Assembly: GCA_020860985.1 (NCBI GenBank) | Contig: JAJBTG010000063.1 | Span: forward strand, 1-8,527 | Length of the DNA: 8,527 bases | DNA from: Oscillospiraceae bacterium | GTDB lineage: Bacteria; Bacillota; Clostridia; UBA1381 | Reading direction: 5' to 3' | Part shown: positions 1-6,423 of the stretch, piece by piece | Layout of the letters: each line of letters starts with the position of its first letter | How positions within the stretch are numbered: the first letter of the stretch is position 1 | Program-made: the position numbers and the translations under genes | The notes under the pieces: model-generated | Database searches by the model: none | The model's input: only the letters and a program-made list of their open reading frames with translations | What the model was told of the DNA's origin: nothing

Positions 1-572
1 AAATTAAATCCTTCGAGGGGCAGGACGACTATTCCTCAATGAGGGAAGTAATTTACAGACGATTCCGCCACGCGTTGGACGAGGAGGAAAAAATAAAGAG
101 TGGGGAGATGAAGCGTAACGAAGCCAAGTTTCTCCCGCTTCCGGATTTGATATTGCTTGACGGCGGCAAGGGCCATTTAAGCGTGATAACGGAGCTTATG
201 GGAATGATGGATAGCGATATTCCCGTTTTCGGAATGGTAAAGAACGACCGTCACCGTACACGCGGACTTGTTTCGCAAAACGGCGAGCTTGAAATAAGTC
301 CCACAAGCGCGATTTTTAAATTTGTCACATTCATTCAGGACGAGGTGCATAAAACCGCGATTGAGTATCATAGGAAGCTGCATGGGAAAATCGAGTCTGA
401 ATTGGATAAAATTTCGGGAATCGGCGAAAAAAGACGCAAAGCCCTATTGACTAACTTCGGTTCTGTTGATAAAATAAAAGAAGCGGATGTTGACGAGCTT
501 CTGAATGTAAAGGAAATGGACAGGAAATCCGCCGAATCGGTATATGAGTATTTTAATAAAAAGAGGGAATAA
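1..572 (+). CDS. uvrC: UvrC excinuclease subunit C, C-terminal part (5' truncated)
   Basis: UvrC is the nuclease of the UvrABC nucleotide excision repair complex and cuts the damaged strand on both sides of the lesion. The reading frame is open from the window edge, with codons in phase from base 3, and the gene begins upstream. About 189 residues are visible. They start in the GQDDYSSMREV segment that precedes the C-terminal RNase H-like nuclease domain. The LLDGGKGH motif follows (Asp at about visible residue 53, a metal-binding position in the family), then KNDRHRTRGL and the DEVHKTAIEYHRK segment with its conserved histidine. The tandem helix-hairpin-helix DNA-binding domain ends the protein (ISGIGEKRRKALL, then FGSVDKIKEADVDEL). 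The internal ATG at 39 is not the start, because conserved family sequence continues upstream of it. The stop overlaps the pgeF start by one base. Identification is firm, and nothing in the visible part looks damaged. Confidence 0.96.
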   Translation, partial: IKSFEGQDDYSSMREVIYRRFRHALDEEEKIKSGEMKRNEAKFLPLPDLILLDGGKGHLSVITELMGMMDSDIPVFGMVKNDRHRTRGLVSQNGELEISPTSAIFKFVTFIQDEVHKTAIEYHRKLHGKIESELDKISGIGEKRRKALLTNFGSVDKIKEADVDELLNVKEMDRKSAESVYEYFNKKRE

Positions 573-1372
573 TGTTCAGATTGAATAAAAAGGGAAATGT
601 ATCGTATTACACAATATCGTCGTTTGAAAGCACGGGACTTGTAAAGCACGGCTTTTCGACGCGCGAGGGCGGCGTGAGCAGCGGATGCTATTCAAGCATG
701 AATTTGCGCTTTAATTGTGATGACGCGCGTAACAATGTGCTGAGGAATTACGAAATAATTTCAAGCGCTCTCGGAATGGATTATAAAAGGCTTGTTTTGA
801 CGAAGCAGGTTCATGAGGATGTAATTCATACCGCGACGGAATCCGACTGTGGAAACGGAATAACGCGTGAGAATGCGTTTAAAAGCGTTGACGCGCTGAT
901 TACGGCGGAAAGGAATATTCCTCTTGCAGCGCTGTTCGCCGATTGCGTACCGCTGTTCTTTCTTGACAAAAAGCTCGGAGTTATCGCGCTTGCTCATTCC
1001 GGCTGGAAAGGCACTGTAAAGCGGATAGGACAGAAAACAATCGAGAAAATGAAGCGCGATTGCGGCAGCCGTCCGGAGAATATCCTGACGGCGATAGGAC
1101 CGTCCATCCGGGAGGATCATTTTGAGGTCGGCGATGGGGTGGCGGATATATTTATCAAGGAATTCGGCGGCGAAGTCGCCGTGAAATATGGTGAAAAATA
1201 CCATGTAAATATGCAGAAAGCAATAAAAATACAATTTCATGAAGCCGGTATACCCGAGGCGAATATAGACGATTCGGGAATATGCACATACTGCATGAGC
1301 GACTTGCTTTTCTCGCACAGACAGACAAACGGACGGCGCGGAAATCTCGGCGCATTCCTGCAATTGGTTTAA
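572..1372 (+). CDS. pgeF: PgeF/YfiH-family protein (peptidoglycan editing factor, former polyphenol oxidase family)
   Basis: This 266-residue protein belongs to the YfiH/PgeF/LACC1 family, first described as multicopper polyphenol oxidases. Members are now linked to purine nucleoside phosphorylase or deaminase activity, and in Escherichia coli to removing wrongly loaded UDP-MurNAc-Ser from peptidoglycan synthesis. Visible family signatures are HGFSTREGGVSSG near the N-terminus, ADCVPLFFLD (Cys at about 125), AHSGWKGT (His at about 142), and the C-terminal CTYCMSDLLFSHRQTNGRRG block (Cys 238 and 241, His 249). These Cys and His residues are the expected metal and active-site positions. Length is normal and there is no signal peptide, so it should be cytoplasmic. 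The start overlaps the uvrC stop by one base, with GAGGG at 563-567 as a closely spaced ribosome binding site. Family assignment is very sure. The physiological substrate cannot be read from the sequence. Confidence 0.93.
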   Translation: MFRLNKKGNVSYYTISSFESTGLVKHGFSTREGGVSSGCYSSMNLRFNCDDARNNVLRNYEIISSALGMDYKRLVLTKQVHEDVIHTATESDCGNGITRENAFKSVDALITAERNIPLAALFADCVPLFFLDKKLGVIALAHSGWKGTVKRIGQKTIEKMKRDCGSRPENILTAIGPSIREDHFEVGDGVADIFIKEFGGEVAVKYGEKYHVNMQKAIKIQFHEAGIPEANIDDSGICTYCMSDLLFSHRQTNGRRGNLGAFLQLV

Positions 1373-1387
1373 CGGAGAATTTAATAA

Positions 1388-2977
1388 ATGAAAAAAATAT
1401 TAACAATTTTATTCGCGGTATCGCTTGCGTTTGGTATATCGGGCTGCGATGCTGTCGATAGGATAAAGGACAGCCTTGCCATAGGTCAGGAAAGCGGCGG
1501 CGAGGTTGAAACCGTGATACATGAAGAGGAGATATCGAACAGTATATCATTGGGGGTTCTTGATTATGATACCTTCAATCCGCTGACAACGGAGTCGGAA
1601 ACAGTCAGAGAAGCTATGCAGCTTGTGTACGAGCCGCTTTTTGAGCTTGACGGCGAAATGAGAATAATACCTGTTCTTGCGGAAAGCTATTCTGTTTCAG
1701 CCGACGGACGCACTGTTACGGTTAATCTCAAGAGCGGCATAAAGTGGCATGACGGCTCTGACTTTAATGCCTATGACGTGGCGTACACGATTAAAAGTAT
1801 AAGGAACGGTTCAACAACATATACCGATGCTCTTTCGGATGTTGTCGATCATAGGATTACCGGAGATTATTCCATTGAAATTACGCTAAGAAATCCTGTG
1901 CCGAATTTTGCGGCTCTTTTGACTTTTCCGATAGTTCAGTATCAAACGCCGCTTACCGTGAGCAGCAAATATACTCCCGTGGGAACGGGGCCGTTTAAGT
2001 TTGACGGTAAGCTCGGCACTGACAAAATGCAGTTCAGCGCTAACGATGAATACCGTGAGGGCAGACCGGCGGCGGATAACGCTTACATCGTGTTTATTCC
2101 CGATTTGGATAAATATCATTCCATGTTTGAGGCGAGCGAGATAGACGTTATGACAAGCAACATGGTGGACTTAACGCAATATATGCCAAAGGGAGGAGTT
2201 TCGGTAAGCAAATTTGTTACAAACAAGCTGACGTTCCTCGGATATAATTTTCAAAACGACATATTCGCCGGAAGCGCAACCCGCATAGGACTGTCGCAGT
2301 TTATCGATAAGGACGATATTATAAGCTCGGTTTTATATTCGCACGCATCGCCCGTAGATATTCCGATAAACCCGTCCTCATACCTGTACAGCTATGATAA
2401 AACCGTATTTAATTCCGATGAAATTTCCGCTATGGAATACCTTGAAAAGGACGGTTGGAGTATTAATAATTCGGGAATTTACACAAGGAACAGAAATAAT
2501 CAAAAGCAGACCTTTGATGTCAAGCTTTTAACAAACGGAGAAAGCGTCGAAAAGGTAGGAGTCGCGAATAAGGTCGCGGAATATTTCACAAAATTCGGTG
2601 TTGAAGTGACGGTCGAAGCGGTTGATTACGACGAGTATCTCAAGCGTATAGAGGCGAAGGATTTTGATATGTTTATCGGTGAAATCGAATTAGGCTCAAA
2701 CCTCGATTTGTCGCCGCTTATAAAGTCCTCATGGAACTATTTCACATATCAAAATACAGATGTTGACACGCTCATAACGCAGCTCGGAATGACCGTTGAC
2801 GAGGAGGAGCAGAAGCTTCTGTTTGACCAGCTCGCGGATACTCTTATGAACAATATGCCGTTTGTTCCGTTGTATTACCGCGAGGGCTGTGTGCTTGCGG
2901 GTTCAAAAATCAAAACGGGAATTGACCCGAGCGTAAGCTCTTTTTACCGCGGCTGTGAGCAATGGAGTACAAGGTGA
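1388..2977 (+). CDS. ABC transporter solute-binding lipoprotein, family 5 (peptide/nickel type)
   Basis: The 529-residue product is an extracytoplasmic substrate-binding lipoprotein of SBP family 5 (OppA/DppA/NikA type). It starts with a short basic region and a hydrophobic signal segment that ends in the lipobox ISGC, with Cys20 as the predicted lipidation site. An acidic linker leads into family landmarks: TFNPLTTESETVREAMQLVY, then LAESYSVSADGRTVT, IKWHDGSDFNAYDVAYTIKS and the VGTGPFKF turn. The C-terminal MPFVPLYYREG segment closes the second lobe. Length is usual for the family and no break is seen. No permease or ATPase gene is adjacent in the window, so it is either an orphan receptor or uses a transporter encoded elsewhere. 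The ATG at 1388 has ACGGAG about ten bases upstream. The stop overlaps the flavoprotein start, so it is probably co-translated with that gene. The ligand (peptide, nickel chelate or other) cannot be assigned. Confidence 0.9.
   Translation: MKKILTILFAVSLAFGISGCDAVDRIKDSLAIGQESGGEVETVIHEEEISNSISLGVLDYDTFNPLTTESETVREAMQLVYEPLFELDGEMRIIPVLAESYSVSADGRTVTVNLKSGIKWHDGSDFNAYDVAYTIKSIRNGSTTYTDALSDVVDHRITGDYSIEITLRNPVPNFAALLTFPIVQYQTPLTVSSKYTPVGTGPFKFDGKLGTDKMQFSANDEYREGRPAADNAYIVFIPDLDKYHSMFEASEIDVMTSNMVDLTQYMPKGGVSVSKFVTNKLTFLGYNFQNDIFAGSATRIGLSQFIDKDDIISSVLYSHASPVDIPINPSSYLYSYDKTVFNSDEISAMEYLEKDGWSINNSGIYTRNRNNQKQTFDVKLLTNGESVEKVGVANKVAEYFTKFGVEVTVEAVDYDEYLKRIEAKDFDMFIGEIELGSNLDLSPLIKSSWNYFTYQNTDVDTLITQLGMTVDEEEQKLLFDQLADTLMNNMPFVPLYYREGCVLAGSKIKTGIDPSVSSFYRGCEQWSTR
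2964..2967 (+). promoter_or_regulatory. Ribosome binding site deciding the flavoprotein start
   Basis: GGAG lies nine bases before the ATG at 2977, inside the end of the lipoprotein gene. The alternative in-frame ATG at 2962 has no comparable purine block in front of it. Starting at 2977 also places the dinucleotide-binding strand directly at the N-terminus, as is usual for the family. Confidence 0.6.
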
Positions 2978-4197
2978 TGAATACAGTAATAATAATAGGC
3001 GTGGGAGCGGCGGGGCTGATTGCCTGCGGAACGGCGGCAAAAACCGCCGACAAAGTAATATTGATAGAACGCAACGACATCTTAGGGAAAAAGCTCTTGA
3101 TTACCGGTAAGGGACGCTGTAATATAACAAACACGGCGGAGCTTGAGGATATAATCGCCGCCTATCCCACTAACGGTAAGTTTTTATATTCGGCAATTTA
3201 TACTTTCACAAATGACGATATAATAAACCTTATAGAGGATTTGGGAGTAAAGACAAAGGCGGAGCGCGGAGGACGCGTTTTCCCCGTAAGCGACAAGGCG
3301 GCGGATGTTGTAAAGGCTATGAAAAAATACGCGCTAAGGGATAATGTAAGCCTTATTACAGAGCGAGTAAGGAATATTATAATAAAGGACGGAGCCGTTG
3401 CGGGAGTGGAAACCGCTTCGGGCAAAATAGACGGAAACCGAGTAATAGTGTGTACGGGCGGCAAATCATATCCCAAAACAGGCTCTACCGGCGACGGATA
3501 TATATTTGCCCGTCAGGCGGGGCATACGGTGGTTGAACCGAAACCGTCGCTTGTGCCGATTACGGTGGAGGAAAAATGGGCGCGGGAGCTTATGGGACTG
3601 TCGCTCAGGAATGTTTCAATTACGGCATTTAACGAGAAGAACAAAAAGGTATATTCGGATTTCGGGGAAATGCTGTTCACGCATTTCGGTATTTCCGGAC
3701 CGATTGTATTATCTATGTCCGCGCATCTTAGGCGGGACGAGCGCTATAGATTGGAAATCGATTTAAAGCCGGCGCTTGACGCGGAGCAGTTGGACGCAAG
3801 GCTGGTTCGTGATTTTGAAAAATACAGCAAAAAGCATATTATAAACAGTATGGACGACTTACTCCCGAGGGCGCTGATTCCCGTCGTAATCGAATTATCC
3901 GGGATTGAGGAGCATAGGTGCACGGGCACGATAACGCGCGGTGAGCGTATGAAAATCGCCGAATTGCTAAAGCATCTGCCGCTTACGTTTAAGGGATTTC
4001 GTCCGATAGACGAGGCGATTGTTACATCGGGCGGAGTTAAGGTAAGCGAGATAAATCCGTCAACGATGGAATCGAAGAAGGTGTCCGGGCTGTATTTTGC
4101 CGGCGAGGTCATAGATGTTGACGGCTACACGGGCGGATATAATTTGCAGGCGGCATGGTCAACCGGCTATCTTGCCGGAATGAGCGCGGCGGAATAA
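2977..4197 (+). CDS. BaiN/YhiN (HI0933-like) family FAD-dependent oxidoreductase
   Basis: This flavoprotein has 406 residues from the chosen start. The Rossmann FAD-binding motif GVGAAG is at residues 8-13, and the ribose-binding Glu at 31 ends the second strand. LLITGKGRCNITN (about 40-52) is diagnostic of the HI0933/YhiN/BaiN family. GGKSYPKTGSTGDGY (from about 160) and the C-terminal LYFAGEVIDVDGYTGGYNLQ block contact the flavin in family structures. Members are annotated as aminoacetone oxidase-like, or as BaiN after a proposed role in bile-acid dehydroxylation. In most genomes the true reaction is unknown, and bile-acid activity should not be inferred here. It is cytoplasmic with no membrane segment. 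An upstream in-frame ATG at 2962 would add five residues, but the overlap with the preceding TGA and the SD spacing favour 2977. The following HutP-family gene begins 12 bases downstream. Confidence 0.92.
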   Translation: MNTVIIIGVGAAGLIACGTAAKTADKVILIERNDILGKKLLITGKGRCNITNTAELEDIIAAYPTNGKFLYSAIYTFTNDDIINLIEDLGVKTKAERGGRVFPVSDKAADVVKAMKKYALRDNVSLITERVRNIIIKDGAVAGVETASGKIDGNRVIVCTGGKSYPKTGSTGDGYIFARQAGHTVVEPKPSLVPITVEEKWARELMGLSLRNVSITAFNEKNKKVYSDFGEMLFTHFGISGPIVLSMSAHLRRDERYRLEIDLKPALDAEQLDARLVRDFEKYSKKHIINSMDDLLPRALIPVVIELSGIEEHRCTGTITRGERMKIAELLKHLPLTFKGFRPIDEAIVTSGGVKVSEINPSTMESKKVSGLYFAGEVIDVDGYTGGYNLQAAWSTGYLAGMSAAE

Positions 4198-4209
4198 GGA
4201 GAGAGCAAT

Positions 4210-4620
4210 ATGGTATTGGGCAGTAAGGAAATATGCAAGGCGGCGATAAAGATGGCGCTGTCGGATAACAGGCAGGAGGAAGCGGAGCTGAAATCCGAGT
4301 TTCTTAAGCGCGGCATAAAAGCGGTAGCGATAGATTTCGGCAGCGATTTTTCAAGCGCGGTCCCGAAAATATTGGAGCGCGCGGTGGTCGCGGCAAGGCG
4401 CGAGGGAATAATCGGCGAAAGTCATGCCGAGGAGGGCGCGGTTGCCGGAGCCGCCCATGAGGCGCTCCAGCAAATGGTGGATAAATGCGTCGGTCTTAAT
4501 CTTGGCGGTAAAATCGGAATCGCAAGAAACGGCTCGCATATAAGCGTATGTATATTCCTCGCGATAGGATTGCTCAATCTCAATGACGTTGCGATAGGAA
4601 TGGGACACAGGGCGGTATAA
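4210..4620 (+). CDS. HutP-family RNA-binding regulator (clostridial type)
   Basis: The 136-residue product matches the clostridial branch of the HutP family. Bacillus subtilis HutP is an L-histidine- and Mg-dependent RNA-binding antiterminator of the histidine-utilisation operon. Visible signatures are the DFGSDFSSAVPKI segment (residues 42-54), LERAVVAARREGIIGESH (55-72), EEGAVAGAAHEALQ (74-87), GLNLGGKIGIAR (95-106) and the C-terminal IGMGHRAV (129-136). His72 lines up with the B. subtilis metal ligand His73. The equivalents of His77 and His138 are not evident, so ligand and metal use may differ. There are no hut genes in the window, so its target is unknown; the operon it sits in and the downstream aroH are candidates. 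The SD AGGAGAG overlaps the stop codon of the preceding gene. Family membership is fairly sure, but antiterminator function is inference. Confidence 0.85.
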   Translation: MVLGSKEICKAAIKMALSDNRQEEAELKSEFLKRGIKAVAIDFGSDFSSAVPKILERAVVAARREGIIGESHAEEGAVAGAAHEALQQMVDKCVGLNLGGKIGIARNGSHISVCIFLAIGLLNLNDVAIGMGHRAV

Positions 4621-4640
4621 ATTATAAATTCACATAAGGA

Positions 4641-4647
4641 AAGGAAG
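4641..4647 (+). promoter_or_regulatory. Ribosome binding site of the chorismate mutase gene
   Basis: AAGGAAG lies nine bases before the ATG at 4657 and fixes that start. The 36-base spacer after the HutP gene is AT-rich, and I see no convincing promoter or hairpin in it. Confidence 0.6.
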
Positions 4648-4656
4648 TATATTATT

Positions 4657-5019
4657 ATGGCAGTCAGAGCTATCAGAGGCGCTACAACAGCACCGGAAAA
4701 CACAAGGGAGGCAATAATCGGAGCCACTCTTGAGCTTATTGAGGAAATTGAGGAAAAGAACGATTTAAAGCGTGCCGACGCGATATCGATAATTTTTACG
4801 GTAACCAACGACCTAACCGCGGTTTTTCCCGCGGCGGCGGCAAGAGAGATGGGACTTACCTTTGTCCCGCTTCTCGATATGGCGGCTCCCGCAATAGATA
4901 ACAGCCTGGAGAAGTGTATTCGTATTATGATATACATAAACACGGATAAAACAAAGGAGGATATTAATCACGTATATCTTCGCGGAGCAAAGGTTTTAAG
5001 ACCCGATTTGGTAAAATAA
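4657..5019 (+). CDS. aroH: Chorismate mutase, AroH (monofunctional Bacillus) type, with altered active site
   Basis: The 120-residue protein belongs to the AroH fold, which forms trimers and converts chorismate to prephenate for phenylalanine and tyrosine synthesis. Recognisable parts are IRGATTAPENTREAI at the N-terminus (Arg7), DLTAVFPAAAARE (Phe57, Arg63), EKCIRIMIYINTD (Arg89, equivalent to the key Arg90 of B. subtilis AroH), HVYLRGAKVLRPDL (Tyr107, Arg115). The substrate-binding arginines and the tyrosine are therefore kept. The loop that normally carries Cys75 and catalytic Glu78 (CMQE in B. subtilis) reads DMAA here. By alignment from memory, the Cys75 position is Asp74 and the Glu78 position is Ala77. 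The Asp may take over the missing carboxylate, or activity may be reduced. The frame is otherwise intact and length is normal, so this is not an obvious pseudogene. It follows the HutP-family gene closely and precedes a hairpin-containing gap. Confidence 0.9.
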   Translation: MAVRAIRGATTAPENTREAIIGATLELIEEIEEKNDLKRADAISIIFTVTNDLTAVFPAAAAREMGLTFVPLLDMAAPAIDNSLEKCIRIMIYINTDKTKEDINHVYLRGAKVLRPDLVK

Positions 5020-5022
5020 CTT

Positions 5023-5042
5023 CGCCGCCTCTATAGGCGGCG
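5023..5042 (+). other. GC-rich hairpin after aroH
   Basis: A perfect eight-base-pair inverted repeat, CGCCGCCT and AGGCGGCG, flanks the tetraloop CTAT, starting four bases after the aroH stop. No T-tract follows (GGTTCCGC comes next), so it is not a standard intrinsic terminator. It could protect the 3' end of an aroH transcript, dampen read-through into cmk, or be part of a dispersed palindromic element. Confidence 0.65.
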
Positions 5043-5067
5043 GGTTCCGCTGAACACGTCGAATGAC

Positions 5068-5080
5068 GGGGCAAAGCCCC
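5068..5080 (+). other. Second short hairpin in the aroH-cmk gap
   Basis: GGGGC and GCCCC form a five-base-pair GC stem around an AAA loop and are followed by TTATTG, which is only weakly T-rich. With the hairpin at 5023-5042 it fills much of the gap. It is a poor terminator candidate and could be half of a two-hairpin repeat element. Confidence 0.5.
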
Positions 5081-5107
5081 TTATTGAAATCAAGGTTTTG
5101 GTATGGG

Positions 5108-5113
5108 AAGGAG
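5108..5113 (+). promoter_or_regulatory. Ribosome binding site of cmk
   Basis: AAGGAG stands eleven bases before the ATG at 5125. A second purine block, AAGGG at 5120-5124, abuts the ATG too closely to serve. The in-frame TTG at 5098 has no site ahead of it and would add nine residues not expected before the P-loop strand. Confidence 0.55.
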
Positions 5114-5124
5114 TATATGAAGGG

Positions 5125-5796
5125 ATGAAATATATTTCGGTAGCGGTGGACGGTCCCGCGGGAGCGGGCAAAAGCACTATCTCGAAAAATGTCGCGGCAC
5201 AGCTCGGTTTCGTTTATATCGACACCGGAGCGATGTATCGCGCGGCGGCGTTATATGCGATAAATAACGGGATTGACATAAAAAAGGAAGCGGACATACT
5301 TATAGACAGGCTCGATGATATTAAAATCGAGATGAAAAACATAGACGGTTCTCATCATGTGTACTTATGCGGCGAGGATGTTTCCGAAATTATACGCCGC
5401 GAGGATGTTTCGGCGGGCGCGTCGAGCGTCGCGGTTATTCCAGAGGTAAGGGAAAAGCTTGTAGCGATGCAGAAAAAAATGGCGGAGAGGGATAATGTAA
5501 TAATGGACGGGCGCGATATATGCAGCCACGTTCTGCCGAACGCGCAGGTAAAGATTTTCCTTACGGCATCCTCCGAGGAGCGGGCAAGACGCCGATATAA
5601 GGAGCTTTTGGAAAAGGGCGTTGAATGTGATTTTGAAACGATAAAAAGCGACATGGAGGTGCGCGATAAAAATGACAGCAGCAGAGCGGTTTCGCCGCTT
5701 CGCGTAGCCGAGGATGCAACCGTTGTAGATACAACGGGACTTGATTTTGAACAGTCGGTCAGAAAAATAAGGGAGCTGGTTGAAAATGTTTTATGA
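5125..5796 (+). CDS. cmk: Cytidylate kinase, (d)CMP kinase
   Basis: Cmk phosphorylates CMP and dCMP with ATP, supplying CDP and dCDP for RNA, DNA and phospholipid precursors. The product has 223 residues from the ATG at 5125, the usual length for the single-domain bacterial enzyme. The P-loop is GPAGAGKS (residues 10-17), YIDTGAMYRA (31-40) is the nucleotide-binding segment, and GEDVSEIIRREDVS is the CMP-domain signature. MDGRDI follows at about 127-132, then KIFLTASSEERARRR in the LID region and RDKNDSSRAVSPL near the C-terminus, with the arginine and aspartate expected for phosphate and cytosine contacts. The segment after GRDI reads CSHVLPNA where GTVVFPDA is common, a minor deviation. The 3' end overlaps the plsC-type gene by eleven bases, matching the frequent cmk-plsC-ispH-rpsA order of Clostridia. 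Cytoplasmic. Assignment is secure. Confidence 0.95.
   Translation: MKYISVAVDGPAGAGKSTISKNVAAQLGFVYIDTGAMYRAAALYAINNGIDIKKEADILIDRLDDIKIEMKNIDGSHHVYLCGEDVSEIIRREDVSAGASSVAVIPEVREKLVAMQKKMAERDNVIMDGRDICSHVLPNAQVKIFLTASSEERARRRYKELLEKGVECDFETIKSDMEVRDKNDSSRAVSPLRVAEDATVVDTTGLDFEQSVRKIRELVENVL
5771..5775 (+). promoter_or_regulatory. Ribosome binding site deciding the plsC-type start
   Basis: GGGAG lies inside the end of cmk, ten bases before the ATG at 5786. The in-frame TTG at 5780 is only four bases away and a rarer start codon, so ATG at 5786 is preferred. It gives an 11-base overlap with cmk. Confidence 0.55.
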
Positions 5797-6367
5797 TATA
5801 GTTCGCGTTATTGTGAGAGCGGCGTTGACACTTGTGTTTAGAATAAGGCGTGTGGGATACGAGAACGTCCCGAAAGAGGGCGGAGTTATTCTTGCGTTTA
5901 ACCACAAAAGCAATTGGGATCCCGTTATTGCGGGACTTACATCGAAGAGGCATCTGCGTTTTATGGCAAAGGAGGAGCTTTTCAAGAATCCTGTTTTCGG
6001 TCGGCTGATAAAGTCGTTCGGCGCGTTCCCCGTTCATAGGGGAAAGGGTGACATAGGCGCGGTTAAGTCGTCGCTTAAAATACTCGGCGCGGGCGAGGCT
6101 ATGCTGATGTTTCCCGAGGGACACCGTATAAAAGATAACAAAAAGGTAAAAGCTAAGCCGGGAATAGCGGTTATAGCTCAGCGCGCTAAAGTTCCGATTG
6201 TTCCGGTGAACATTTCGGGGAAATACGCGTGGATGCATAAAATAACCGTTACATACGGAAAGCCTGTTTATCTTGACGAGTATTACGGATGCAGGCTTGA
6301 ACAGGAGAAAATCCAGTCCATTGCCGACGGAATTTTGGATAATATCCGTGAGCTTGCGGCGGACTGA
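5786..6367 (+). CDS. plsC: 1-acyl-sn-glycerol-3-phosphate acyltransferase (PlsC family)
   Basis: This 193-residue protein is of the PlsC/LPLAT family and is expected to acylate lysophosphatidic acid to phosphatidic acid at the inner face of the membrane. Block I is NHKSNWDP (39-46), with the catalytic HxxxxD pair His40 and Asp45. Block II lies around FGRLIKSFGAFPVHRGKGD. Block III reads FPEGHR (109-114), where FPEGTR is typical. Block IV is VPIVPVNISG (136-145). The N-terminus is moderately hydrophobic with basic residues, suiting a membrane-associated enzyme without a clear full transmembrane span. Length is short but usual for clostridial PlsC beside cmk. It is translationally linked to cmk by overlap. 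Acyl donor and exact lyso-substrate cannot be told from the sequence. Confidence 0.9.
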   Translation: MFYDIVRVIVRAALTLVFRIRRVGYENVPKEGGVILAFNHKSNWDPVIAGLTSKRHLRFMAKEELFKNPVFGRLIKSFGAFPVHRGKGDIGAVKSSLKILGAGEAMLMFPEGHRIKDNKKVKAKPGIAVIAQRAKVPIVPVNISGKYAWMHKITVTYGKPVYLDEYYGCRLEQEKIQSIADGILDNIRELAAD

Positions 6368-6396
6368 TTAAGAGCGCGTTGTCCGTTTGATTTTTT
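6359..6396 (+). terminator. Weak intrinsic-terminator-like structure after plsC
   Basis: CGGAC at 6360-6364 can pair with GTCCG at 6381-6385, with a possible extra G-T pair, around a 16-base loop. The T-rich run TTTGATTTTTT follows at 6386-6396. The short stem and large loop make it weak, and it overlaps the plsC stop codon. It might partly separate plsC from the ispH-rpsA unit. No clear promoter follows it before 6436. Confidence 0.25.
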
Positions 6397-6423
6397 ACGG
6401 CGGCGAAAAACGCATTTATTGAC

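Noticed and set aside
761..1550. Long open frames on the minus strand opposite pgeF and the start of the lipoprotein gene
   Set aside because: They lie wholly opposite strongly identified genes, show no recognisable protein motif and overlap each other. They are antisense shadows.
2962..2976. ATG at 2962 as start of the flavoprotein
   Set aside because: It would need a 16-base overlap and lacks an SD. The ATG at 2977 has GGAG nine bases away and overlaps the stop by one base.
2977..4197. Bile-acid dehydroxylation function implied by the BaiN family name
   Set aside because: No other bile-acid gene is in the window, and the family is widespread in bacteria without that pathway.
4422..4943. 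A 173-residue minus-strand open frame across the HutP and aroH genes
   Set aside because: It covers two recognised genes and their spacer, is Ser/Ile/Ala-rich without motifs, and has no supporting start context.
5084..5118. Possible promoter ahead of cmk (TTGAAA at 5084)
   Set aside because: No acceptable -10 sequence lies 16-19 bases downstream. The only TA-rich hexamer is about 23 bases away.
5098..5124. TTG start for cmk adding nine residues
   Set aside because: No ribosome binding site precedes it. The ATG at 5125 has AAGGAG upstream and begins at the expected P-loop strand.
5372..5411. Direct repeat GCGAGGATGTTTC occurring twice within cmk
   Set aside because: It encodes the two EDVS copies of the normal Cmk signature, so it reflects protein sequence and not a DNA repeat element.
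5780..5785. TTG at 5780 as start of the plsC-type gene
   Set aside because: It is too close to GGGAG (four bases) and is a weaker start codon than the ATG six bases further on.
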